Origin: Flavobacterium agri
Lineage (GTDB): Bacteria; Bacteroidota; Bacteroidia; Flavobacteriales; Flavobacteriaceae
DNA length: 64,000 nucleotides
Direction: 5' to 3'
Assembly (NCBI RefSeq): GCF_013401995.1
Contig: NZ_JACBJI010000004.1
Location: forward strand, 364,491 to 428,490
Shown here: positions 36,913 through 44,958 of the stretch, one piece after another
Position numbering within the stretch: position 1 is the stretch's first letter
Layout: every line of letters begins with the position of its first letter
The notes under the pieces: model-generated
Database searches by the model: none
Told to the model about the DNA's origin: nothing
The model's input: only the letters and a program-made list of their open reading frames with translations
Position numbers and translations under genes: made by a program

Positions 36913-39039
36913 ATGGAATACATGAAAAGATATTTCGCATTGATTTTGATGTTCGTCGGCTGTCTCAATTTGTCGGCTCAAGGCGAACAGTTTCCGGTGA
37001 TGTCGGGTTGTGAAGGCAAGAACGGGACAGATTTGGAAGCTTGTTTCTACAATGGCGTGCAAGATTATGTCTACAACAATTTCAAGGTGCCATCGGATTT
37101 GCCATCGGGTTATACCGGAAATGTTTTCGTGTTGTTCGAAGTGAACGCCGAAGGTAATTTCAAGGTGCTTTATGTCGATGCAAACCAACCGCAGCTCGCC
37201 GAAGAAAGCCGACGCGTTTTTGGCCAAATGCCCAAAGCGACGCCAGCCAAGTACAACGGCAATCCGACGTATGCCAAGTATACGATCAATATCGCGATCC
37301 CTTTGTTGAAGCCCGGAGAAGTTCCGGTAAAAGCAGTTGCTAATACAACCAAAACCGATGCCCGGAAGCAACAGGCGCGCATCGATCGCAACAAAGAGTT
37401 GGGCGAATTCGACAGCGTGGCCAAAATGTATACGAAGACTTTCGACAATCCGCAGTTCCGAAGCCATTTGAACATTCCGTTCTCGCACAGTTACTATTCT
37501 CAGTTCGATGCCGAATTGAACCAGGTCGGTTCGAATAACCACACGGCTTCCAAACCGTACGCATATGCAGACGTCGACCGCTATTACAACCTGCAATCGG
37601 CTTACGACAAGATCAAGAAAAACAAATCGGGTTGGTACGGGCGCAAGCTTTGGAACGAAAATACCGTGCAGATCCAAGGCGAGGATTATTGGTTTACGCT
37701 GAATCCGATTTTCGATCTGCAACTCGGTAAAAGCAGCGACGACAAAGTCGATTATACGTATATCAACACACGCGGTTTAAGGCTCGAAGGCGGTTTGGGA
37801 AGCACGATCAATTTTTCGACGACGATTTTCGAAAGCCAGGGCCGTTTTGCCGATTACTTCAACCAATATGCCGAATCCTTGAAGCCCGACGGAGGAAATC
37901 CGGCAATCATTCCGGGAATGGGAATCGCCAAGTCGTTCAAGACCGATTCGTACGATTTTCCGTTGGCCGAGGCGAATCTCGCGTTCACACCGTCAAAGTT
38001 CCTCAATCTGAACTTGGGTTACGGGCGCAATTTTATCGGAGACGGTTACCGTTCGCTTTTGTTGGGCGACGGTGCGAGTCCGTATCCGTATTTCAAGATC
38101 AACACGACGTTCTGGAAAATCAAGTACACGAACATTTACACCTGGCTCAAGGACGTGCGTCCGGGCGTGACTGAAGACGGTACCTATGCGACGAAATTTG
38201 CGGCGAGTCATTATTTGAGCATCAATTTGACCAAAAGATGGAACCTCGGGTTTTTCGAGTCGGTGATCTGGTCGAAACAGAACGACAGAGGTTTTGACAT
38301 GAGTTTCGTGAATCCGATCATTTTTTATCGATCGGTAGAATTCGCCTCGTCTTCAAGAAGCGGAAATGCGATGTTGGCCGCGACGACAAAGTATAAAATC
38401 ACGAACCAGTTCACGTTTTATGCGCAATACCTACTCGATGAGTTTTCGCTCGAAGACATGAAAAGCGGCAATCAAAGCTGGAAGAACAAATTCGGCTATC
38501 AATTGGGGTTGAAATATTTCAACGCGTTCAATATCGATCACCTGATTTTGCAGGCAGAATACAACCACGTGCGTCCTTATGTGTACGCGCACAGCGACGC
38601 GTTGACGAATTACGGCCACAACAATCAAAGTTTGGGACACCAATGGGGTGGGAATTTCCAGGAGTTCGTCGCGATCGGTCGCTATAGCAAAGGAAGATTG
38701 TATGCCGATGCGAAATTCACCGTCGGCGTTCGCGGTCTCGATTTCGATCCGGCCGAAAATACCGCCAACTACGGCAGCAACATCTATCTGAGTTACGATG
38801 ACAACCGACCTTTGGACGAAGGCGTCGTAATCGGGCAAGGAAACAAGACGCATGTGTTCATCGCCGACGTCCAGGCAGGCTATCTCGTGAATCCGTCTAC
38901 AAATTTGCGTTTGTTCGCGAACTTCATCTACCGCAATTTCGATCCTATGGCCAATACGCCTACGTTCTCGAAAGACACGACCTCGTGGTTTACGATAGGG
39001 TTGAGGAGCGATGTGTTCAACTGGTATTTCGATTATTGA
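36913..39039 (+). CDS. remB: Gliding motility protein RemB-like outer-membrane protein
   Basis: This 708-residue protein has a signal peptide (about 1-23, MKRYFALILMFVGCLNLSAQ after three extra residues). A TonB C-terminal-like domain follows at about 28-136 (FPVMSGCEGKNGTDLEAC, GNVFVLFEVNAEGNFKVLYV). The remainder, about 150-708, is aromatic- and Asn-rich, with the alternating pattern of outer-membrane strands and similarity in style to capsule-assembly Wzi-like proteins. Position in the sprA-gcvH-vanZ-deoC block agrees with RemB of F. johnsoniae, a secreted surface protein linked to gliding. The name rests on architecture plus synteny. Confidence 0.8.
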   Translation: MEYMKRYFALILMFVGCLNLSAQGEQFPVMSGCEGKNGTDLEACFYNGVQDYVYNNFKVPSDLPSGYTGNVFVLFEVNAEGNFKVLYVDANQPQLAEESRRVFGQMPKATPAKYNGNPTYAKYTINIAIPLLKPGEVPVKAVANTTKTDARKQQARIDRNKELGEFDSVAKMYTKTFDNPQFRSHLNIPFSHSYYSQFDAELNQVGSNNHTASKPYAYADVDRYYNLQSAYDKIKKNKSGWYGRKLWNENTVQIQGEDYWFTLNPIFDLQLGKSSDDKVDYTYINTRGLRLEGGLGSTINFSTTIFESQGRFADYFNQYAESLKPDGGNPAIIPGMGIAKSFKTDSYDFPLAEANLAFTPSKFLNLNLGYGRNFIGDGYRSLLLGDGASPYPYFKINTTFWKIKYTNIYTWLKDVRPGVTEDGTYATKFAASHYLSINLTKRWNLGFFESVIWSKQNDRGFDMSFVNPIIFYRSVEFASSSRSGNAMLAATTKYKITNQFTFYAQYLLDEFSLEDMKSGNQSWKNKFGYQLGLKYFNAFNIDHLILQAEYNHVRPYVYAHSDALTNYGHNNQSLGHQWGGNFQEFVAIGRYSKGRLYADAKFTVGVRGLDFDPAENTANYGSNIYLSYDDNRPLDEGVVIGQGNKTHVFIADVQAGYLVNPSTNLRLFANFIYRNFDPMANTPTFSKDTTSWFTIGLRSDVFNWYFDY

Positions 39040-39083
39040 TTCAATTCGACTGTCGTGAAGCATAAATCCTATATTTTTTTGGT

Positions 39084-39473
39084 GTGGTTCGCGACGTGTT
39101 AATTCCGCCGTTTATTACGCAAGCTGTCTTGCTGGCACTGGGCCACATTTCGTTTCTTTTGATGATTCCGTTTATGATCGGAGTCGGTTTTTTTCTTTCG
39201 ATTCCGACAATGGGCGCGTTTGCAGGAGTGTTGGAAGCGATCTGGAAATTCAATCTTAAAAGCTCGCTGTCTTTGGGTTTGCTTTCATTCGTTTCCGTGT
39301 TTTGCATTTTTTGGAGTTTCTGGATTTTTTTCGCCGTTTTCTATTTTGAAATCGGGGAATTCAGGTTTTTCATTTATCCGTTGACGTATTCCGTCGTGAT
39401 GCTTGGAAGTTTGTTTTTCTTCCATTTCAAATTAAAGCGGATCATTGACCAAGAAGACTTCATTGAGGAATGA
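39084..39473 (+). CDS. Small multi-pass membrane protein of unknown function
   Basis: A GTG at 39084 (or GTG at 39096) opens a reading of up to 129 residues. It has three or four hydrophobic segments (FITQAVLLALGHISFLLMIP, LSIPTMGAFAGVLEAIW, the long SLGLLSFVSVFCIFWSFWIF and PLTYSVVMLGSLFFFHF) and a charged tail KLKRIIDQEDFIEE. A TATTTTTTTG-type box lies directly before it. I do not recognise a family. Membrane topology and the lack of stops support a real gene. Confidence 0.6.
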   Translation: MVRDVLIPPFITQAVLLALGHISFLLMIPFMIGVGFFLSIPTMGAFAGVLEAIWKFNLKSSLSLGLLSFVSVFCIFWSFWIFFAVFYFEIGEFRFFIYPLTYSVVMLGSLFFFHFKLKRIIDQEDFIEE

Positions 39474-39560
39474 TTCCCAGCTCATTCTCGATTCGGAAGC
39501 CGTGATCTGGCGTTAAAAGAAAAGCAGCTCCTAAAAGTCATTATAAATTCCATTCGGATT

Positions 39561-39592
39561 TTTGTTCAATCGCTTTTCCTGCCTTACCTTTG
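39561..39592 (+). promoter_or_regulatory. Promoter of the second oxidase cluster (cyoE onward)
   Basis: TTTG (39561-39564) and TACCTTTG (39585-39592) with a 20-base gap match both boxes. The ATG at 39609 is about 16 bases past the -7 box. Confidence 0.72.
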
Positions 39593-39608
39593 CCGCGATT
39601 TGTACCAA

Positions 39609-40523
39609 ATGAAAACCGCATTGGACGCTCATTCGACTTCTTTTTCGATAAAATCTGTTTTTGCCGACTTCAAGGCCATCACCAAGGCCGGATTGGCGAT
39701 AAGCGTGCTTTTTTCTTCTATTGCGGGCTACCTTTTAGGATTTAGCGATACGCATCCGTTCAGTTGGAGCGTTTTGGCGATGCTTATGATCGGCGGTTAT
39801 TGCATGGTCGGCGCATCGAACGCGTTCAATCAGGTCATCGAGAAAGATCTCGACGCGATGATGGACCGCACGAAAAACCGTCCCGTTCCTTCGGGAAGGA
39901 TGTCTTCGAACGTGGCGTTGGCAATCGCTTTTGCTTTGACGGCCATCGGCCTTGTGTTGCTGTATCTGATCAATCCGAAAACCGCTATGTTCGGCGCGAT
40001 TTCGATATTTCTTTACGTCTGCGTGTATACGCCTTTGAAAACCGTGACGCCGCTTTCGGTATTCGTGGGTGCATTTCCGGGTGCGATCCCGTTTATGCTC
40101 GGATGGGTTGCCGCGACGGGTGAATTCGGTATCGAGGCCGGCACGTTGTTTTTGATTCAGTTCTTCTGGCAATTCCCGCATTTTTGGGCAATCGGCTGGT
40201 TTTTGTACGAAGATTACGAAAAGGCCGGATTTTTTATGCTTCCGACAGGCAAACGCGACAAGTCTACCGCGATGCAGACGATTTTGTACACGGTTTGGCT
40301 TATGATCGCGTCTTTGTTGCCGAGTTTGGGCTATACGGGCCAATTCTACATTACGCCCATTTCGGCTGCAATCGTGTTTATTTTAGGGTTCTGGATGCTC
40401 GTCTACGCCGTGAAATTGTACAAACTACGCACGGCAAAAGCCGCCAAAGCTTTGATGCTCGCGAGCGTCTCTTATATTTCGCTGCTGCAAATCGTTTACA
40501 TTCTCGATAAATTCATAAGATGA
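39609..40523 (+). CDS. cyoE: Protoheme IX farnesyltransferase (heme o synthase)
   Basis: This 304-residue membrane prenyltransferase of the UbiA superfamily converts heme b to heme o, a precursor of heme a in the aa3 oxidase. The first Asp-rich motif is NAFNQVIEKDLDAMMDRTKN (about 75-95). The second region, YTPLKTVTPLSVFVGAFPGA with EDYEKAGFFML later, completes the active site, and about nine helices are visible. The ATG at 39609 is favoured over an upstream TTG because of its spacing to the promoter. The stop overlaps the next ATG (ATGA). ctaB/coxX is the equivalent name. Confidence 0.95.
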   Translation: MKTALDAHSTSFSIKSVFADFKAITKAGLAISVLFSSIAGYLLGFSDTHPFSWSVLAMLMIGGYCMVGASNAFNQVIEKDLDAMMDRTKNRPVPSGRMSSNVALAIAFALTAIGLVLLYLINPKTAMFGAISIFLYVCVYTPLKTVTPLSVFVGAFPGAIPFMLGWVAATGEFGIEAGTLFLIQFFWQFPHFWAIGWFLYEDYEKAGFFMLPTGKRDKSTAMQTILYTVWLMIASLLPSLGYTGQFYITPISAAIVFILGFWMLVYAVKLYKLRTAKAAKALMLASVSYISLLQIVYILDKFIR

Positions 40524-41113
40524 TGACAAAAGATATGATGACGCCCGAAGATTACAAGGAGCGTTCAGAGCGTTCGGCCAAATTGATCCTTTGGTTCGCG
40601 ATGATTTCGATGACGATGATGTTCGCCGGATTGACGAGCGCGTTCGTCGTGAGTAAAGGCCGCAAGGATTGGTTGCAGAATTTCGAGATGCCGTGGGCGT
40701 TTTACGCGTCGACCGTCGTGATCTTGTTGTGCAGCGTGTGCATGTGGATGGCGAAACGTTCGATCAAACAAGACAACCGTTCGGCTACGACGGCGTTTTT
40801 GTTCGGTACTTTGGCTTTGGGAATCACGTTCGTGGTTTTGCAGTTCAAAGGCTTCGGACAAATCGTTTCCGAAGGCTATTATTTTACCGGAAGCGCGAGC
40901 AACATCACCACGACTTTCCTTTATGTGGTGGCCGTGACGCACCTTGCCCACCTTGCTGGCGGGCTTATTTCGCTTCTCGTGATTATTTATAAGCATTTTA
41001 AACAAAAATACAATTCAGGTCAAACCCTTGGAATTGAACTAGGTGCAACCTACTGGCATTTCCTTGATTTCCTATGGCTTTATTTGTTTTTGTTTTTGAC
41101 TTTCTTTAAATAA
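40520..41113 (+). CDS. Short heme-copper oxidase subunit III-like protein
   Basis: This 197-residue protein has five hydrophobic helices. The family features are the acidic/His motifs near TTTFLYVVAVTHLAHLAGGL and GATYWHFLDFLWLYLFLFLT, so it is a short, five-helix COX3-type subunit. It overlaps cyoE by 4 bases and precedes a second, larger subunit III gene by 44 bases. It could be a true oxidase subunit or an assembly paralogue. Two COX3-type genes in tandem is a flavobacterial pattern. Confidence 0.85.
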   Translation: MMTKDMMTPEDYKERSERSAKLILWFAMISMTMMFAGLTSAFVVSKGRKDWLQNFEMPWAFYASTVVILLCSVCMWMAKRSIKQDNRSATTAFLFGTLALGITFVVLQFKGFGQIVSEGYYFTGSASNITTTFLYVVAVTHLAHLAGGLISLLVIIYKHFKQKYNSGQTLGIELGATYWHFLDFLWLYLFLFLTFFK

Positions 41114-41122
41114 AAAAAAACG

Positions 41123-41130
41123 TAAATTTG
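41123..41130 (+). promoter_or_regulatory. -7 box before the large subunit III gene
   Basis: TAAATTTG in the 44-base gap, 28 bases before the ATG at 41158. It could give separate expression of the subunit III/IV part. Confidence 0.5.
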
Positions 41131-41157
41131 GGAACTTTTTAACGGATATCTTTAAAT

Positions 41158-42186
41158 ATGGGAGCAACAGTTACAACTGCTACTGAAACTAAAGTCTGGG
41201 GCGGCGGAAACGAGCCGATGGGAGCGAGTTACGGCAAGCTCATGATGTGGTTTTTCATCGTGTCGGATGCCTTGACCTTCTCCGGATTCCTTGCCGCATA
41301 CGGTTTTTCTAGATTCAAATTCATCGAGACATGGCCTTTGCCGGATGAAGTGTTTACGCACTTTCCGTTCATGCATGGCGTATCGGCACCGATGTATTAT
41401 GTGGCGTTGATGACATTCATCCTCATCTTCTCGTCCGTAACCATGGTTTTGGCCGTGGATGCCGGACACCAATTGAAACAAAGAAAAGTTGCCTTTTACA
41501 TGCTTTTGACGATCATCGGAGGTTTGATCTTCGTCGGGTCTCAGGCTTGGGAGTGGAAAAACTTCATCAAAGGCGAATACGGTGCTATCGAAACCAAAGG
41601 CGGAAGCTTGCTTCAGTTCGTCGATGCCACGGGCAAACGCGTAAAGCTTGAGGATTTCGTAGTGCAACTTCCCGAAGAAAGAGTAGAGTTGAAGCGCAGC
41701 AATGCCACTTGGTACATGACCGAGGCCGAAACGCCGACTACTTATTCGGTTACCGAAGTACAGGCGGCTTTCAAAGCGCACCCTGAATTGCGCGTCCGTA
41801 CCGAAAGAATCTATCAAGGTACCAAAGAAGACTTGGCTGATGCCCGTCTCGAAAAAGGCGTCCAAAAAGTAAAACACAAAGAAATCCTTACCCGTGAGGC
41901 TTCGCAGAAGATGATGGACAACGCCCATATGGTCGTTGAAGGAGCGAACCTTTGGAGAAACGAATACGGAAGCAAATTGTTCGCAGATTTCTTCTTCTTC
42001 ATTACAGGTTTCCACGGATTCCACGTATTTTCGGGTGTCATCATCAACATCATCATTTTCCTGAACGTTCTTTTGGGAACTTACGAAAAGAGACGTTCTT
42101 ACGAAATGGTCGAAAAAGTCGGATTGTACTGGCACTTCGTAGATTTGGTTTGGGTATTCGTATTCACCTTCTTCTACCTCGTTTAA
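41158..42186 (+). CDS. Cytochrome c oxidase subunit III with a large soluble insert
   Basis: This 342-residue subunit has the usual helices (GKLMMWFFIVSDALTFSGFL at the start; FADFFFFITGFHGFHVFSG and YWHFVDLVWVFVFTFFYLV at the end). It also carries about 130 extra residues (about 131-260) between helices, beginning at the conserved EWKNFI position where other COX3 proteins have a short loop. The insert is hydrophilic and charged and contains no Cys. Its place after the GSQAWEW motif suggests that it hangs on one membrane face, perhaps contacting the ACIII partner. Part of the aa3 oxidase whose subunits I and II are at 18-21 kb. Confidence 0.92.
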   Translation: MGATVTTATETKVWGGGNEPMGASYGKLMMWFFIVSDALTFSGFLAAYGFSRFKFIETWPLPDEVFTHFPFMHGVSAPMYYVALMTFILIFSSVTMVLAVDAGHQLKQRKVAFYMLLTIIGGLIFVGSQAWEWKNFIKGEYGAIETKGGSLLQFVDATGKRVKLEDFVVQLPEERVELKRSNATWYMTEAETPTTYSVTEVQAAFKAHPELRVRTERIYQGTKEDLADARLEKGVQKVKHKEILTREASQKMMDNAHMVVEGANLWRNEYGSKLFADFFFFITGFHGFHVFSGVIINIIIFLNVLLGTYEKRRSYEMVEKVGLYWHFVDLVWVFVFTFFYLV

Positions 42187-42205
42187 TTTTAAGATTCAAA
42201 GCATC

Positions 42206-42562
42206 ATGGCACACGGACACGAACACGTTTCGAATACAAAAAGAATTTGGCAGGTTTTTGGGCTTTTGTCGGTAATCACGACTGTAGAAGTTGCCCTTGG
42301 TATCATCAAGCCTGAAGTACTTCACACCAACACGATCCTGAGCATGAATTTGCTCAACTGGATTTTCATCATCCTGACCGTCGTGAAAGCCTACTACATC
42401 GTTTGGGCGTTCATGCACATGGAAGGCGAAAAAGCGAGCTTGCGCTGGGCAGTTGTCGGTACGGTGATCTTCCTGATTTTGTACCTTGTTTTCATCCTTC
42501 TCGTAGAAGGCGATTATATTTATGGGGTTTTTGCAAATTCTACGATAAAGTGGAATTTTTAA
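42206..42562 (+). CDS. Cytochrome c oxidase subunit IV family protein
   Basis: This 118-residue protein starts with a His-rich MAHGHEHVSNTKRIW and has three hydrophobic helices. The typical subunit IV/CtaF pattern is AYYIVWAFMHMEGEKASLRW. It lies 19 bases after subunit III and closes the subunit part of the cluster. Small stabilising subunits of this kind have no cofactor. Confidence 0.9.
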   Translation: MAHGHEHVSNTKRIWQVFGLLSVITTVEVALGIIKPEVLHTNTILSMNLLNWIFIILTVVKAYYIVWAFMHMEGEKASLRWAVVGTVIFLILYLVFILLVEGDYIYGVFANSTIKWNF

Positions 42563-42740
42563 CTGAGCTTATTTAGACTTTTTGAATCGAGTTAAAAAAG
42601 ATAGATTTTATGTCCAATTTTTCGGTTTTTAGAATTGCATAGCAGCGCTACGGAACAAGAAAAAGCGGACAATTGGGCGAAAAAGATGCTTTTTTAGCTG
42701 ATTGTAAAAAGTTTAAAGAAGTTCAAAATATTAATTCATG
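42563..42740. other. Structured gene-free stretch after subunit IV
   Basis: No coding sequence is visible. TGTCCAATTTTTC (42611-42623) can pair with GAAAAAGCGGACA (42659-42671) at 11 of 13 positions, enclosing a loop with the small palindrome TAGCAGCGCTA (42640-42650). This may be a 3'-UTR structure, a decayed repeat or a small RNA. A clean terminator follows at 42741. Confidence 0.4.
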
Positions 42741-42770
42741 AAAAAGGCGGTTTTGAGACCGCCTTTTTTT
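42741..42770 (+). terminator. Intrinsic terminator; T tract runs into the next promoter
   Basis: GGCGGT (42746-42751) and ACCGCC (42758-42763) pair with a TTTGAG loop, flanked by AAAAA and TTTTTTT. The last T begins a perfect -7 box. Confidence 0.88.
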
Positions 42771-42777
42771 ATTTTTG
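42770..42777 (+). promoter_or_regulatory. -7 box of the oxidase assembly genes
   Basis: TATTTTTG directly after the terminator and 25 bases before the ATG at 42803. Confidence 0.6.
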
Positions 42778-42802
42778 TACGCGCAAATACAGGCTTCGTC
42801 CT

Positions 42803-43447
42803 ATGAAGAAAACTATCGTCCTTTTTATCCTTTTCGTACTTCCGATAGTTGCCTATTTGTTTTTCGCTTCCGGAGTCAACAGTTTCACTTCCCTGCCTGT
42901 CATCAATCCTAAAATCGATGAAATGGGCGACTGGAAATCGCTTGACGGATCGTCGGTAAAACTCAACGGAAAAATCACGGTTTTGGGCTTCGGCGGATTC
43001 GACATCGTGAAAAACCGCGGCAACATTTTCAACCTGAACCAGAAAGTATACGAGCGCTACCATGCATTCAAGGATTTGCAATTCGTTTACGTGTGTCCGA
43101 TCGGAACCGAAAAAGAAGTGCAGGCCATTTACGACAAATGCGCCGAGATTTCAGACATGAAAGAGTGGAAGTTCGTTTTCGCTTCGCCCGAAGACATCAT
43201 GAAATTCCATACCGCGCTTAAGGTGAAGACCGAGCTAAACAAAGATTTCGGTACTTCGAACGTTTTCCTCGTGGACAAGAAACTCAAATTGCGCGGCCGG
43301 AACGACAAAGAGGAATTCATCGACAGTTACGACACGTTCCATCCGTCGGCGATCAGCAACAAACTCCTCGACGACTTCAAAGTGTTGCTGTACGAATACA
43401 AATCGGCGTTCAAGCGCAACAACAACGCCACCAAACGCGAAATCTGA
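42803..43447 (+). CDS. Membrane-anchored thioredoxin-fold-like protein without redox cysteines
   Basis: This 214-residue protein has an N-terminal anchor (KKTIVLFILFVLPIVAYLFF) and a periplasmic domain. Its layout recalls SCO/thioredoxin proteins: SLDGSSVKLNGKITVLGFGG, FVYVCPIGTEKEVQAIYDKC, then SNVFLVDKKLKLRGRNDKEE. The CxxxC copper or redox site expected after the first strand is absent; GGFDIVKNRGN stands at that position. The stop overlaps the SCO1 ATG, so the two are co-expressed and perhaps interact. I infer a SCO-like paralogue with a non-catalytic role; the family identity is uncertain. Confidence 0.65.
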   Translation: MKKTIVLFILFVLPIVAYLFFASGVNSFTSLPVINPKIDEMGDWKSLDGSSVKLNGKITVLGFGGFDIVKNRGNIFNLNQKVYERYHAFKDLQFVYVCPIGTEKEVQAIYDKCAEISDMKEWKFVFASPEDIMKFHTALKVKTELNKDFGTSNVFLVDKKLKLRGRNDKEEFIDSYDTFHPSAISNKLLDDFKVLLYEYKSAFKRNNNATKREI

Positions 43448-44130
43448 TGAAAAATAAATCCTATATCTGGGTATCGCTCGTCGTGTTGGTTTTCGGAATC
43501 ATCGTCATCCCGAATATCGTTGACCGATTCAAGCGAGGTGACGTCGTACGCGGACGCGACCTCGACAAAGTAGACAACCACGTAGAAGGCGAAGGCGAAC
43601 TGTTCACGCTGGCCAAAGCGCCCAAATTCGAGCTCACCGACCAGAACGGCAAGAAAATCACGAATGCAGATTACGACGGAAAAGTATATGTGCTCGAGTT
43701 CTTTTTCACGACCTGTCCTACGATTTGTCCTAAAATGAACCAGAACATGCTTGAACTTCAGAAAAAGTTTTACGGCAATCCGAATTTCGGCATCGCGTCG
43801 ATTTCAATCAATCCGGAACACGATACGCCACAGGTGTTGAAAGAACACGCCGAGGCTTTGGGCGTCACGTCTTCGAACTGGCACATGATGACCGGAAACC
43901 GCGATTATATCTACAACCTGGCCAACAAAGGCTTTAATCTGTACGCGGGCACCGATCCGAATTCGGAGGCTGGTTTTGAGCATTCGGGTATGTTCGCGCT
44001 TATCGACAAAAACGGGAACATCCGTTGCAGAAAAGATCAATACGGCAATCCGACGGCCTATTACGACGGCATCGAGAAAGCAGGCGTGCAAGCCATCATG
44101 CAAGACATTCAAATCTTACTCAAGGAATAA
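43447..44130 (+). CDS. SCO1-type copper chaperone for cytochrome c oxidase
   Basis: This 227-residue protein has an N-terminal anchor (SYIWVSLVVLVFGIIVIPNI) and a periplasmic thioredoxin fold. The copper ligands are Cys90 and Cys94 in FFFTTCPTICPKMNQNM and His179 in GFEHSGMFALID. SCO proteins deliver copper or electrons to the CuA site of subunit II, here the coxB product. It overlaps the preceding SCO-like gene by one base and is 2 bases from the DUF420 gene. Confidence 0.94.
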   Translation: MKNKSYIWVSLVVLVFGIIVIPNIVDRFKRGDVVRGRDLDKVDNHVEGEGELFTLAKAPKFELTDQNGKKITNADYDGKVYVLEFFFTTCPTICPKMNQNMLELQKKFYGNPNFGIASISINPEHDTPQVLKEHAEALGVTSSNWHMMTGNRDYIYNLANKGFNLYAGTDPNSEAGFEHSGMFALIDKNGNIRCRKDQYGNPTAYYDGIEKAGVQAIMQDIQILLKE

Positions 44131-44132
44131 TT

Positions 44133-44720
44133 ATGGACGCAAACCCGTCTTTGGAAAAACGCTTCAGCAAGCTCATCATTTTCGTTTCGATCCTGATTCC
44201 GGTAGTCGTGGCGGTATTGTTTACTGTCAAACTCAATGATTTGGGCTTCAACGTCGAGCCGTTGTCGTTCCTGCCTCCGATTTACGCGACGATAAACGGC
44301 CTTACGGCCATCGTTTTGGTCACGGCCGTTATGGCTGTCCGACGCGGTAACCGAAAACTGCACGAGCGTTTGATGACGTTCGCGATCGCCTTGTCGGTTT
44401 CGTTTTTGGTGATGTATGTTGCCTATCACATGACGTCCGAGAATACGCGTTTTGGCGATGTGGACCACGACGGCCAAATGTCGGTACAAGAAATCGCTTC
44501 TGTCGGCAGTATGCGCCTTGTGTATTTTTTCATCCTGATCACGCACATCATCCTTTCGATCGCGATCATCCCGATGGTGTTGTTCACTTACGTCAGGGCG
44601 TTGTCCGAGCGTTTTGACAAACACAGGAAACTCGGTAAGATCACCTATCCGATCTGGTTGTATGTGGCCGTTACCGGAGTGGTCGTTTACTTTATGATTT
44701 CGCCTTATTATGCGCACTGA
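44133..44720 (+). CDS. DUF420 family membrane protein (oxidase assembly, CtaM-like)
   Basis: From the ATG at 44133 this encodes 195 residues with about five helices (LEKRFSKLIIFVSILIPVVV at the start). Conserved polar residues lie in LPPIYATINGLTAIVL, GNRKLHERLMTF and RLVYFFILITHIILSI. DUF420 proteins resemble CtaM of Gram-positive bacteria, which is needed for maturation of heme-copper oxidases. The gene sits between SCO1 and the small CxxC protein, whose start it overlaps by 11 bases. A longer in-frame reading from 44025 would lie inside SCO1. Confidence 0.88.
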   Translation: MDANPSLEKRFSKLIIFVSILIPVVVAVLFTVKLNDLGFNVEPLSFLPPIYATINGLTAIVLVTAVMAVRRGNRKLHERLMTFAIALSVSFLVMYVAYHMTSENTRFGDVDHDGQMSVQEIASVGSMRLVYFFILITHIILSIAIIPMVLFTYVRALSERFDKHRKLGKITYPIWLYVAVTGVVVYFMISPYYAH

Positions 44721-44958
44721 CAAGTTTAAAATTCAAAAGTTCAAGGTTGTTGCCTTGACTTTCGCGATGTTTTTGTTTCCGATTATTGCGGATGCCCAAT
44801 GTGCGATGTGCCGCGCGGCTTTAGAGACGTCCGAGGATACGCAGAAAGCCGAATCGGTAAACAACGGAATCGTATACCTCATGGCGATTCCGTACGTTCT
44901 CGTAGCGGTTTTAGGCTACTTCGTGTATAGGTTGTACAGCAAGCGCAAAACGTCCTAA
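44710..44958 (+). CDS. Small CxxC membrane protein in the oxidase assembly operon
   Basis: This 82-residue protein has an N-terminal signal or helix (VVALTFAMFLFPIIADAQ), then at once a CAMC motif (Cys31, Cys34), a short polar stretch and a second helix (YLMAIPYVLVAVLGYFVYRL) ending in a basic tail. A single CxxC placed at the membrane surface, in an operon with SCO1 and DUF420, suggests copper binding or thiol exchange during CuA or CuB assembly. No family name comes to mind. It overlaps DUF420 by 11 bases. Its stop codon overlaps that of the convergent gene. Confidence 0.75.
   Translation: MRTDKFKIQKFKVVALTFAMFLFPIIADAQCAMCRAALETSEDTQKAESVNNGIVYLMAIPYVLVAVLGYFVYRLYSKRKTS

Noticed and set aside
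40520..42186. Duplicate or frameshifted copy of one subunit III gene
   Set aside because: The two proteins differ in length and sequence and both have intact frames with family motifs; they are distinct tandem genes, not a broken copy.
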